The notes beneath the pieces are model-generated. The model ran no database searches. It was not told where the DNA came from and saw only the letters and a program-made list of their open reading frames with translations. A DNA stretch of 64,000 nt from Flavobacterium sp. LHD-80 (GTDB lineage: Bacteria; Bacteroidota; Bacteroidia; Flavobacteriales; Flavobacteriaceae): assembly GCF_030929605.1 (NCBI RefSeq), contig NZ_JAVFVS010000009.1, forward strand, positions 1 to 64,000, in the 5' to 3' direction. Every line of letters starts with the position of its first letter. Position 1 is the first letter of the stretch. This document shows positions 49,127 through 57,740 of this stretch, in pieces. A program made the translations under genes and the position numbers.

Positions 49127-50644
49127 CTATTGCTTATCCCACCAAATTCTGGTTGTCATTAAATCCAAACCTTGGCGCGAAATTGCTTCTTTATAATTTG
49201 CAGCGTTTGTAATTAATTCTGATTGATCATAAATTAATCTTCTCGGAATTGTTCCTTTAGTTTCTCCAGTAGGATCATTTACAGGAACTAAAACAGGAAA
49301 TCCAGTTCTTCTGTATTCAGAAAATGCTTCAAAACCATTAAATAATAATACAATCCATTTTTGAGTAATAATCTGCTCGATTTTTTGTGCTTCAGTTCCG
49401 GCAGCTTTAAACGGATTTGCCGTTATGTAAGTGTTATATTCAGCAAGTGAAACAGCAGGTACTTTGTCTCCAAAAATTACCAAAACTTCCATTGCCGCTC
49501 GCACTCCATCTTCATATAATTTTTGAGCTGTTCCGCCAACATTCCAGCCTTTTACTGCTGCTTCTGCCAAGATGAATTTTACTTCGGCATATGACATAAT
49601 CAAAGTTGGAGCATCTAAACGCAATACTGTAGAAGTATTTGGATCTGAAAACAGTTTTTTGTCTCCTCCAGGAAATTCTTTCGCATCATTTGCAAGACCT
49701 TGTTGACTAGCAGGATTATTATTTCCAGTCGCTTCCAATTTTGCATAAATTCTCAAACGAGGATCATTTGTGTTTTTCAATAAATCAATAAAGGTTTTGC
49801 TGTATTTTGTATTTGCATCTCCTCCATTCAAATCATTTCTAACCCAAGATGACGTAATTGGATTTGTTTTAACTCCTTGTGGTCCTGCATCATGTTTTAA
49901 AACAAGGCTGTCATCATTTGAAGTAAAAACACCTTTTGCAACTGCTTTTTCAACATACTGTTTTGCTTTTGCAGGGTTAACTTTAGACAAACGCATTGCT
50001 ACTCTTAACATTAAAGAGTTTGCAAGTTTTTTCCATTTTGCAACATCACTTTGGTAGTACAAATCGGCGTTGCCTACAAATGGTTTGTTCGCGTCTAATG
50101 CATCTCCAGCTTCATCTAATTCTTTTAAAAGGTCATTGTAGATAGCTTCTTGCGTGTCATATTTTGGGGCAAAAACATTTCCATTATATCCTTTTCCAGC
50201 TTCAAAATAAGGAATTTCACCGTAAGTATCTGTCAATTTTTGGAACAAGAAAACCTTCATGATTCGGCATGCCTGAGTTGCATTTGAGTTTTCTGGCGCA
50301 TCTTTTATAACCGACATCAATTGAAAAATCTGGTTCAGTCCTTTTCCATATGATTCTCCAAAAAGAGAACCTGAATACTCAGAAGAATAAGTGTATTTAG
50401 AACCTGGTCCTCCTAATGAAGAAAAGTGCTGTACAATTTGAGCTGCATAAGCATTGTTTCCTCTTGTGTTTGAGTAATCCTGACCATCAACATAAATTTC
50501 AGCAAGTGTGAACATTGATTTTACAGCCGGATCAGTCAAAGCATTTGGATTCGTATTCATTTCTTCGAATCCTTTATCGCAACCAGTTAATGTCATTGCA
50601 CTAACAATTGCGACACAAAATATTTTTATATATCTATTTTTCAT
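49127..50644 (-). CDS. SusD-like outer-membrane lipoprotein of PUL2
   Basis: A 505-aa lipoprotein with lipobox TLTGC, then DKGFEEMNTNPNALTDP, the usual start of the SusD-like group found with mannan/N-glycan SusC partners. TPR-like helices include TDTYGEIPYFEAG and WKKLANSLMLRVAMRLSKVNP; the LAEAAVKGWN helix is in the C-terminal third. It begins 16 bp after the susC stop. The expected ligand is high-mannose oligosaccharide, by gene context. Confidence 0.94.
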   Translation of the reverse strand: MKNRYIKIFCVAIVSAMTLTGCDKGFEEMNTNPNALTDPAVKSMFTLAEIYVDGQDYSNTRGNNAYAAQIVQHFSSLGGPGSKYTYSSEYSGSLFGESYGKGLNQIFQLMSVIKDAPENSNATQACRIMKVFLFQKLTDTYGEIPYFEAGKGYNGNVFAPKYDTQEAIYNDLLKELDEAGDALDANKPFVGNADLYYQSDVAKWKKLANSLMLRVAMRLSKVNPAKAKQYVEKAVAKGVFTSNDDSLVLKHDAGPQGVKTNPITSSWVRNDLNGGDANTKYSKTFIDLLKNTNDPRLRIYAKLEATGNNNPASQQGLANDAKEFPGGDKKLFSDPNTSTVLRLDAPTLIMSYAEVKFILAEAAVKGWNVGGTAQKLYEDGVRAAMEVLVIFGDKVPAVSLAEYNTYITANPFKAAGTEAQKIEQIITQKWIVLLFNGFEAFSEYRRTGFPVLVPVNDPTGETKGTIPRRLIYDQSELITNAANYKEAISRQGLDLMTTRIWWDKQ

Positions 50645-50660
50645 CTTTCAATTTTTATGA

Positions 50661-53600
50661 TTAGAATTTGACATTAAGCGTTAAGCCATAATTTCTTGTC
50701 AAAGGCATAGAAGCTCTTTCAAGACCTTGAGCATTACTGTTAGAGTAGTTAGACTCAGGATCGATGTTAGGCACTTTGTCATAAATTGTCCATAAGTTAT
50801 GAGCAGAAAATGCTAAACTGATAGATTGAAATGGTGTTTTTTGCAAATATGTTTTTGGGAAATTGTAAGCAAAAGAAATCGCTCTAAGCTTAACAAAATC
50901 AGCATCGTAAACAACATTTGATGTTACATCACTGTAGCTTCTCCAGTAATCGTAAGCCGAAACTGTTGTATTTACAGCATTTCCATTCACATCTTTACCG
51001 CTTACTGCAATTCCTCCTTCACGTCCTGGAAGTGTGATTTCTGATAATCCGTAACGAGTTCCTAACTGATTTGTAGCCGAATAGATTTCGCCTCCAAATT
51101 TCGCATCAACAAAAACAGAAAGTGTAAAGTTTTTATAAGAGAAATCATTTGAAAGTCCCATTGAAGTTGGCGCAACACCTTGACCAGCAATGATTAGATT
51201 TCCTCTCATGAATTTACCATTTGTATCAAGAACAATGTTTCCGCTTGCATCTCTTAAATAATCATATGCTTTGATTACTCCAAAAGGTTGTCCTTTTTCT
51301 AAAACTACAGATGCTCTAGAATCTCTGTTTCCTTCTAATGATTTTGTTGTGATTTTATCAGAAAGACTAATTACTTCACTGTCGTTGTAAGCAAAATTAT
51401 ATCCAACACTCCAAGAGAAACTTGGTGTTTTCACTGCTTTTACATTCACAGCAAACTCCACCCCTTTGTTCAAGATTTCTCCAACATTGATTTTTGTTGT
51501 TCTGTAACCAGAAGCCTGAGAAATATCGGCATCAGCAATATCGTTTGTTGTTCTTTTTTGGTAAAAAGTCAAATCTGTACTTAATCTGTTATTGAAGAAA
51601 GTATTCTCAAAACCAAATTCGATTGTACTTACATTATAAGGTTTCAGGAATTTGTTTGGAACTGTTTCTCCGTTAACACCTAAAATTGGTTGTCCTTGAG
51701 AATCTGTTTGTCCGTCTGGCGCAGTATATGTCAATGACAACGCATAAGCATCTGGCAATGCACCTCCTACGTTACCCCAACCTGCTCTGAATTTACCGTA
51801 AGACATCCATTCTGGCAAATCAATAACTTCAGAATAAATAAAACTTGAACTTACAGATGGATAAAATGTACTATTGTTTGATGGGTCTAAAGTTGAAAAC
51901 CAATCTTCACGACCAGTTAAACTTACATATAAGAAATCTTTGTATCCAATATCAGCTGAATAGAAAAGAGAGTTTACTTCACTTTCAGAAAACAATTTTT
52001 CTGTTTTATCTGGCTGTGTATTTCCGTAGAAATATTTGAACGGAACAATAAAATTATTCCCTTTCATTTTAATACCGCTATATCTGTTGTGTTGACGGTT
52101 TGCTCCAATGAAAGCATCTAAAGAAAGATTTTTTGCGATATCGCCTTTGTATCCTAAATAACCAGAAGCATTGTACTCAGTACGTCCTTCTACTCTGTTT
52201 TCATAAGATCCACCTGGATTGTAGTTTATTCCAGTAGGCTCAATTTCAGTATATTCATAATTAATATCATCAATACCAATAACACCTTTAGCATAAATTT
52301 TTTCTGTAATGTTATAATTTACTTTTGCAGAACCAATGAAACGCTTTCTAAGATCATCATTTAAAGGTTCTTGAGTTGCAAAATATGGGTTTGTATGATA
52401 GGTGTTTGCACCAAAATAATCTGCCTCACCTCCATTTTCGTCATAACCATTACTTATCCATCTAATATCTGTACCCGGAGTCATAAAAGTAGTTGGGAAA
52501 GAAGGATTTCTAGGAGAATCATTCAAATAAGGTCTGTTATGACTTTTCTCTGTAATATATTGAGCGTTTGTCTCTACACTAATTTTTTTATTTGGAGCCG
52601 AATTCAAACTTAATGCCACGTTGTTTCTTGCGAAATTTGTTCCCGGCATAATAGACTCATCTTTAGTATTTCCGAAAGATAATCTGAAATTAGTTGTTTC
52701 ATTTCCTCCAGAAACTGCTAAAGTATTGCTGAAAGAATATCCGTTTCTGTAAAAATTTTCAACGTTGTCTTTTCCGTATGCTTGGTACGGTCTTGTTTTT
52801 CCGTCAAGCGAAAGAGAAGGCGTTCCGTCATATTTATCTCCCCATGCAAAATAGTAAGAATCTCTAAGTTCTTGCAAATCGCTGAATCGTGTAGCAACCC
52901 CATTTACAGGTGCTCCCGCTCCATATTGATCTTGCCAATGCAAAAGACTTGCCGGTGTATTAAAAGTAGAGTTTGTACTGAAATCTACTCCTAAACCTGT
53001 TCCGTTTTTACCTTTTTTGGTCGTAATCAAGATAACACCATTTGATCCTCTGTATCCATAAAGAGCAGAAGCAGCACTACCTTTTAATACCGACATCGAA
53101 GCGATATCATCTGGATTGAATGAAGACATTCCGTCTCCTTTATCAGCTCCACCCCACATATTCGCGTTTCCTTGCTGGCTGTTGTCAATTGGAATACCAT
53201 CAACAACATACAAAGGCTGGTTTAATCCTGAAGCCGAAGTTGCTCCACGAATTACCACACGACTCGAGCCAGACGGACCAGTAACCGGAGCAGAAACGTT
53301 AACCCCAGCAATTTTGCCTTGAAGTGCATTTCCTAAATTAATCTCTTTATTTTTTGTAAGCTCGTCACCTTTCAGTTCTCCAACTGCGTAACCTAAAGCT
53401 TTCTTTTGTTTTTTAACTCCAAATGAAGTTACTACTACATCTTTTAATTCTTGTGCATTTTCGATTAATACAACCGAAACTCTGTTTTCGTTTTCCTGAA
53501 GCACTACTGATTTTGATACAAAACCGATAGAAGATACATTAAGTGTAACTTTACCTTCTGGAACATTCATTTTAAATCTCCCTTCAGCATCAGTAACTGC

Positions 53601-53756
53601 GCTAAATGGTTTTCCTTGAACCTCAATGGATGCAGCAACAATTCCCTTGTTCTCTGCATCAGCAACTATGCCTGTTATTAATCGGTTTTGCGCCACAGCT
53701 CCCAGACTGCTTAACAATACCATTCCTAACACTGCTAAAATTCGTTTCATAAGCAT
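50661..53756 (-). CDS. SusC-like TonB-dependent transporter of PUL2
   Basis: A 1031-aa outer-membrane protein. Signal peptide about 1-22; carboxypeptidase-regulatory-like domain (about 27-105, GIVADAENKGIVAASIEVQGKP); plug (about 118-240, with GNALQGKIAGVNVSAPVTG and MSVLKGSAASALYGYRGSNGV); barrel ending in LTLNVKF with terminal Phe. Two in-frame ATGs (53756 and 53750) are equally plausible; both follow an A-run. It works with the adjoining SusD. Expression is probably under LacI control through the operator at 53964-53985. Confidence 0.95.
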   Translation of the reverse strand: MLMKRILAVLGMVLLSSLGAVAQNRLITGIVADAENKGIVAASIEVQGKPFSAVTDAEGRFKMNVPEGKVTLNVSSIGFVSKSVVLQENENRVSVVLIENAQELKDVVVTSFGVKKQKKALGYAVGELKGDELTKNKEINLGNALQGKIAGVNVSAPVTGPSGSSRVVIRGATSASGLNQPLYVVDGIPIDNSQQGNANMWGGADKGDGMSSFNPDDIASMSVLKGSAASALYGYRGSNGVILITTKKGKNGTGLGVDFSTNSTFNTPASLLHWQDQYGAGAPVNGVATRFSDLQELRDSYYFAWGDKYDGTPSLSLDGKTRPYQAYGKDNVENFYRNGYSFSNTLAVSGGNETTNFRLSFGNTKDESIMPGTNFARNNVALSLNSAPNKKISVETNAQYITEKSHNRPYLNDSPRNPSFPTTFMTPGTDIRWISNGYDENGGEADYFGANTYHTNPYFATQEPLNDDLRKRFIGSAKVNYNITEKIYAKGVIGIDDINYEYTEIEPTGINYNPGGSYENRVEGRTEYNASGYLGYKGDIAKNLSLDAFIGANRQHNRYSGIKMKGNNFIVPFKYFYGNTQPDKTEKLFSESEVNSLFYSADIGYKDFLYVSLTGREDWFSTLDPSNNSTFYPSVSSSFIYSEVIDLPEWMSYGKFRAGWGNVGGALPDAYALSLTYTAPDGQTDSQGQPILGVNGETVPNKFLKPYNVSTIEFGFENTFFNNRLSTDLTFYQKRTTNDIADADISQASGYRTTKINVGEILNKGVEFAVNVKAVKTPSFSWSVGYNFAYNDSEVISLSDKITTKSLEGNRDSRASVVLEKGQPFGVIKAYDYLRDASGNIVLDTNGKFMRGNLIIAGQGVAPTSMGLSNDFSYKNFTLSVFVDAKFGGEIYSATNQLGTRYGLSEITLPGREGGIAVSGKDVNGNAVNTTVSAYDYWRSYSDVTSNVVYDADFVKLRAISFAYNFPKTYLQKTPFQSISLAFSAHNLWTIYDKVPNIDPESNYSNSNAQGLERASMPLTRNYGLTLNVKF

Positions 53757-53963
53757 TTTTTTTGGTTATTTGTTTTGATTTTTGTTTGTTTTAACGTGAT
53801 TGTTTTTTTAAAATAATTAGTAATAAATTCGAACTCAATTGTAATATGGCACTTAAAGATCTCCACCTTTAAATACTATGCTTCATAATTTTTTGCTACT
53901 CTCCAAAAAATCAATATTCTCTATCTAAAAAATAAATTCTACTTCTATTTATTTTTCTAAAAT

Positions 53964-53985
53964 TTTACTAAAACGATTTAGTAAA
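53964..53985. promoter_or_regulatory. LacI-type operator ahead of PUL2 susC
   Basis: TTTACTAAA-ACGA-TTTAGTAAA is a 22-bp palindrome broken only at the two bases flanking the central CG, as expected for LacI-family sites. It lies about 208 bp upstream of the susC start, between susC and the lacI-type gene. A second palindrome AAAACGT-A-ACGTTTT is at 53997-54011. No convincing -7 box was found in 53757-53963. Confidence 0.75.
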
Positions 53986-54043
53986 GTGGGTAAAAAAAAA
54001 CGTAACGTTTTCTTTCCTTTTTTCTTCATTATCAATCTTATAA

Positions 54044-55054
54044 CTAAACTGATTCTCTAATAATCAAGTTTCCTTTTTTTAGACTTTTTTCAACCTTAAA
54101 TGTTTCCATATCGGTCATTTGGCTCATCAACAATTGTATCGATTTAATTGCAATATCCTCAATTGGTTGTGCAATAACAGTAATTGTTGGCGTGTGCAGT
54201 TTAAAACTGTCATGATCATCAAAACTAATTACCGAAATATCTTCAGGAATACTAATTCCCATTCCTCTAAAGGCCTGAAGACCCGCAAGTCCCATATAAT
54301 TCGCTAAAAATAAGACCGCATCAATATTTGGATTTATCTGAAAAAAATTCACAATCGCAGTTATTCTAGTTTCTTCATTGCTGTGGTAATCAATATGAAG
54401 AACAAGATCTTCATTGTAAATTCCGTTTTCTTTCAAAGCATCTCTGTAACCATCTTCCCTTAATTTCATCTGAACCATTTCAGACGTATTATTGACAACA
54501 GCAATGTTTTTACAGCCTTTGTTAATCAAGAATTTTGTTGCCGAATTTGATGCTTCGTAATTATCCATTACCACATGACTCACGCGCTGTCCAGGAAAAT
54601 ACCTATCAATTAATACAACCGGTTTTTTCAGTTTTAAAAGAAGATCAATTTTCTCTTCTAAATTTTGAGTTGGTGTAATTATAAAACCGTCAACATTGGC
54701 TTGCAATAAACTATGAATCAATTCTTCTGATCGATCATCATCATCACCCGTACTGCAATAGAAAACCCTGTAATCAATATTTTTAGCTTCATCTTCAATC
54801 ACACGCGCTAAATCAGAAAAAAACTGATTCGAAATATCTTCTACTATAAGTCCAATTGATCTTGTTTTCCCGGTTCTTAAACTGGTGGCGATCATACTTG
54901 GCCTATAATTCAAACTTTCAGCAACGTCCTGAACTTTTTTAATAACCGCCGCACTAATTCCCATTTTCTCGCCTTTTCCATTAATCACAAAAGATACTGT
55001 CGATATCGAAACCTCGGCTTCTGTAGCAATATCTTTAATAGTAATTTTTTTCAT
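54044..55054 (-). CDS. LacI family transcriptional regulator of PUL2
   Basis: A 336-aa cytosolic regulator: HTH at 1-50 (ITIKDIATEAEVSISTVSFVINGKGEKMG) and a periplasmic-binding-protein-like effector domain (about 60-330; IGLIVEDISNQFFSDLARVIEDEA, VVLIDRYFPGQ, ISVISFDDHD, in part). It likely releases the operators on binding a mannose-derived sugar or phosphate. Matching operators lie at 53964-53985 and 55116-55137, indicating control of susC and of itself. Confidence 0.93.
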   Translation of the reverse strand: MKKITIKDIATEAEVSISTVSFVINGKGEKMGISAAVIKKVQDVAESLNYRPSMIATSLRTGKTRSIGLIVEDISNQFFSDLARVIEDEAKNIDYRVFYCSTGDDDDRSEELIHSLLQANVDGFIITPTQNLEEKIDLLLKLKKPVVLIDRYFPGQRVSHVVMDNYEASNSATKFLINKGCKNIAVVNNTSEMVQMKLREDGYRDALKENGIYNEDLVLHIDYHSNEETRITAIVNFFQINPNIDAVLFLANYMGLAGLQAFRGMGISIPEDISVISFDDHDSFKLHTPTITVIAQPIEDIAIKSIQLLMSQMTDMETFKVEKSLKKGNLIIRESV

Positions 55055-55096
55055 TTAGCGGGTTAATTTTTTATTAAGCTGTTATTAATTATGTCA

Positions 55097-55137
55097 CAAA
55101 TATATATTAAAAACAATTACTAAAACGATTTTGTAAA
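55097..55137 (-). promoter_or_regulatory. lacI-type gene promoter and operator
   Basis: TATATTTG (55104-55097, minus strand) matches the -7 consensus. The operator ATTACTAAAACGATTTT-GTAAA (55116-55137) matches the site at 53964-53985 in 20 of 22 bases and covers the -33 region, so repressor binding should block initiation. This indicates autoregulation. Confidence 0.7.
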
Positions 55138-55308
55138 TATTTTTTTGAACAAATCATTTTTTTAGAGTTAATATTAAACAATATCCTCAGTAATTACAGG
55201 TGTTTGGCTAGAAATTAATTATTTAAAGCTTGCTTTTTCAGCCAAATTTCTGCTAAAACTACTTTATTTTAGGAAACAGAAATATTTTCTTTGCTATTTA
55301 AATTGCAA

Positions 55309-55347
55309 AAAAAAAAGCCGTTGAGTTTTGATTCTCAACGGCTTTTT
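55309..55347 (-). terminator. Terminator after PQQ-type sugar dehydrogenase
   Basis: AAGCCGTTGAG and CTCAACGGCTT form a perfect stem of 11 bp with an 8-base loop; on the minus strand the stem is followed by a long T-run (from the A-run at 55310-55318). It lies 8 bp beyond the gene's stop. Upstream, 55138-55308 holds no gene. Confidence 0.88.
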
Positions 55348-55354
55348 GAAGTTC

Positions 55355-56581
55355 TTATTTCTTGTCAATTTTATAGAGTCGGCCTTGATCGGTAACGGCA
55401 TAAAGTGCGCCATCACTTCCTTGTGTAATATCCCTGAAACGTTGACCTTCAGAAGCTAAAAGCCTTTCTTCTCCAACAACTTTATTATTTTCAATGGCTA
55501 ATCTAACAATATGCATGCCGCTTAAAGCTCCAATGAATAAATTGTTTTCCCATTCTGGAACACGATTGCCTGTATAAAATGTCATTCCACTTGGCGAAAC
55601 CACTGGATCCCAATAATAAACTGGTTGCTCTAGTCCACTTTGTTGTTGAATTCCTGCGCCTACCTTTTCGCCGCTGTACTCAATTCCGTATGTAATTGTT
55701 GGCCAGCCAAAATTTGCGCCAGCTTTTAATCTGTTGATTTCATCACCTCCTCGAGGACCATGTTCACTTTCCCAAATTTCTCCTGTAACTGGATGAAGTG
55801 CCAATCCTTGAGGATTTCTATGACCAATAGAATATAATTCTGCCAATGCTCCACTTCCTGTAAAAACAGGATTCCCAGATGCAGGCTGACCTTCTTTTGT
55901 CAATCGTACTACTTTTCCAAGACCAGAAGAAACAGATTGTGCCAAAGGTCTAGTTTCTAAAACCGAACGTTCACCAGTACTTACAACAAGATTTCCTGTT
56001 TTATCAAAAAGAATTCGGCCTCCATAATGAAGGTTGCTTGGATTTGCAGGTTTTGCACGATAAATTACTGTTGCTCCTTCAATGTTTTTTTCGTCTGCAG
56101 AAAGTTTTCCTTTGGCTACAGCCGTATTATTTCCGCCTGTTGTGGCTTCTGCAAAAACCCAATAAATCATTTTATTTGTTGCATATTCAGGATCAAGACA
56201 TAATCCTAGCAAACCGCCTTGCCCTGAAGCATTCACAGCAGGAATTCCGGTAATTGGACTACTAACAACTCCAGCGGTAGTCACAATTCGCATTTGTCCT
56301 GCTTTTTCAGTAACTAAAAGTCGGCCGTCAGGAAGTGTTTTCACACCCCACGGGCTTGCCAAAGCACTTGTAATCACAACACCTTCAAAACTAGTATTTG
56401 TTTTAACGCCGTTAATACGGGTTTGGCCTTCAAATGCAGGCTTGTATGCACTATTTGGAGCATTTGTTTCTACTGGATCAGTTACTGTTCCAGGATCCGC
56501 TGGCGAATCTTTGTCATTGGAACAACTAAAAGACATTAAAAGTAAAGCAGAAAATGCGAGAAAGCAGGTTGTATTTTTCAT
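55355..56581 (-). CDS. PQQ-dependent sugar dehydrogenase-like lipoprotein (Asd / GSDH family)
   Basis: A 408-aa lipoprotein (SFSC lipobox near residue 20, then SNDKDSPADPG). It is a six-bladed propeller of the soluble aldose sugar dehydrogenase family: SPWGVKTLPDGRLLVTEKAGQMRIV, LHYGGRILFDKTGNLVVSTGER, GHRNPQGLALHP (with the conserved His) and ESEHGPRGGDEINRL, quoted in part. It probably oxidises aldoses to lactones in the envelope, given a PQQ supply from elsewhere. No pqq genes in view. Monocistronic, with its own terminator. Confidence 0.9.
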   Translation of the reverse strand: MKNTTCFLAFSALLLMSFSCSNDKDSPADPGTVTDPVETNAPNSAYKPAFEGQTRINGVKTNTSFEGVVITSALASPWGVKTLPDGRLLVTEKAGQMRIVTTAGVVSSPITGIPAVNASGQGGLLGLCLDPEYATNKMIYWVFAEATTGGNNTAVAKGKLSADEKNIEGATVIYRAKPANPSNLHYGGRILFDKTGNLVVSTGERSVLETRPLAQSVSSGLGKVVRLTKEGQPASGNPVFTGSGALAELYSIGHRNPQGLALHPVTGEIWESEHGPRGGDEINRLKAGANFGWPTITYGIEYSGEKVGAGIQQQSGLEQPVYYWDPVVSPSGMTFYTGNRVPEWENNLFIGALSGMHIVRLAIENNKVVGEERLLASEGQRFRDITQGSDGALYAVTDQGRLYKIDKK

Positions 56582-56798
56582 CTTATTTGATTATTTAAAA
56601 TTTAAAAAATAGTTTGGGTTATTGTAATCAAAGTTCAGAAATTAGAATTGGGTTGAATTACATAATTTCTTTTAGAACTTACAGAATTACATATTATAAC
56701 GCTGAAAATGTGCAATGTATTTTAAGAACACAGATAAATTCAAATGATTTTACAACTAATCGTTTTATTTTCTAAATTAGATCTAAAATTTAAAAGCT

Positions 56799-57692
56799 AT
56801 GGACAAAATTACCAAAGAAGATATAAGTCAGGAAGTATTTGATTTGTATGATGATTATGCACACAATAAAATTGACCGCCGAATATTTATTGAAAAATTA
56901 TCCATTTTTGCCGTTGGAACCTTGACACTTCCATCGCTTTTAAGTTTTATGACGCCAAATTATGTTGACAGTATTTTGGTTCAACCGACAGATCCAAGAT
57001 TAAAAACAGGCTACATCAATTATGATTCTCCAAAAGGTGGCGGAAGCATTAAAGGTCTGTTATCACAGCCATCAGATAGTAAAAAGAAACTGCCGGGAAT
57101 AATTGTTGTCCATGAAAACCGAGGCCTAAATCCTTATATTGAAGATGTTGGACGAAGAGCTGCTGTTGAAGGTTTCATTACGCTTGCACCAGATGCACTA
57201 TCTCCTCTTGGCGGTTATCCAGGCAATGATGACGCAGGAAGAGAGCTTCAAAAAAAACGTACCCGTGAAGAAATGCTCGAAGATTTTATCGCTGCTTATG
57301 AATATTTAAAATCACATAAAGACTGCAACGGCTATGTAGGCGTTGTTGGGTTTTGTTTTGGTGGCTGGATTGCAAATATGATGGCCGTAAAAATACCAAG
57401 TTTGTCGGCTGCGGTTCCTTATTATGGCGGACAGCCAACCAAAGAAGAAGCCGAAAAAATCACAACTCCTTTACTGCTGCATTACGCGGGTCTTGATACA
57501 CGAGTAAATGAGGGCTGGCCAGCTTTTGAAGAAGTACTTACAAAAAATAAAGTTGAAAATACTGCCTATTTTTATCCCGGAGTAAATCATGGTTTTCATA
57601 ACAATACAACTCCTAGATACGACGAAGCGGCTGCAACTTTATCTTGGACAAGAACAATTGATTTTTTCAAATTAAAACTGAAAAAGAAGTAA
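56799..57692 (+). CDS. Dienelactone hydrolase family protein, exported
   Basis: A 297-aa alpha/beta-hydrolase. C186 in VGFCFGGW is the nucleophile, D in HYAGLDTRVNEG and H in YPGVNHGFHN complete the triad; GIIVVHENRGLNPYIEDVGRR is the usual N-terminal hallmark. The first 45 residues contain a twin-arginine-like run (DRRIFIEKLS) followed by a hydrophobic stretch, so it may be exported by Tat or membrane-anchored. Its stop codon overlaps the -7 box of the MocR gene. Substrate unknown. Confidence 0.86.
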   Translation: MDKITKEDISQEVFDLYDDYAHNKIDRRIFIEKLSIFAVGTLTLPSLLSFMTPNYVDSILVQPTDPRLKTGYINYDSPKGGGSIKGLLSQPSDSKKKLPGIIVVHENRGLNPYIEDVGRRAAVEGFITLAPDALSPLGGYPGNDDAGRELQKKRTREEMLEDFIAAYEYLKSHKDCNGYVGVVGFCFGGWIANMMAVKIPSLSAAVPYYGGQPTKEEAEKITTPLLLHYAGLDTRVNEGWPAFEEVLTKNKVENTAYFYPGVNHGFHNNTTPRYDEAAATLSWTRTIDFFKLKLKKK

Positions 57693-57740
57693 ATTTGGAC
57701 TGCTTTTTTAATCCTTTTTTAATTAAAACCGCTGGTCCAG
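57690..57740 (+). promoter_or_regulatory. MocR gene promoter and CTGGTCCAG operator
   Basis: TAAATTTG (57690-57697) fits the -7 box and overlaps the upstream stop codon. TTGGACT (57695-57701) and the perfect palindrome CTGGTCCAG (57732-57740) follow; the palindrome abuts the MocR start codon. The same palindrome lies in the YggS/DUF2024 region, suggesting autoregulation of the MocR gene. Confidence 0.55.
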
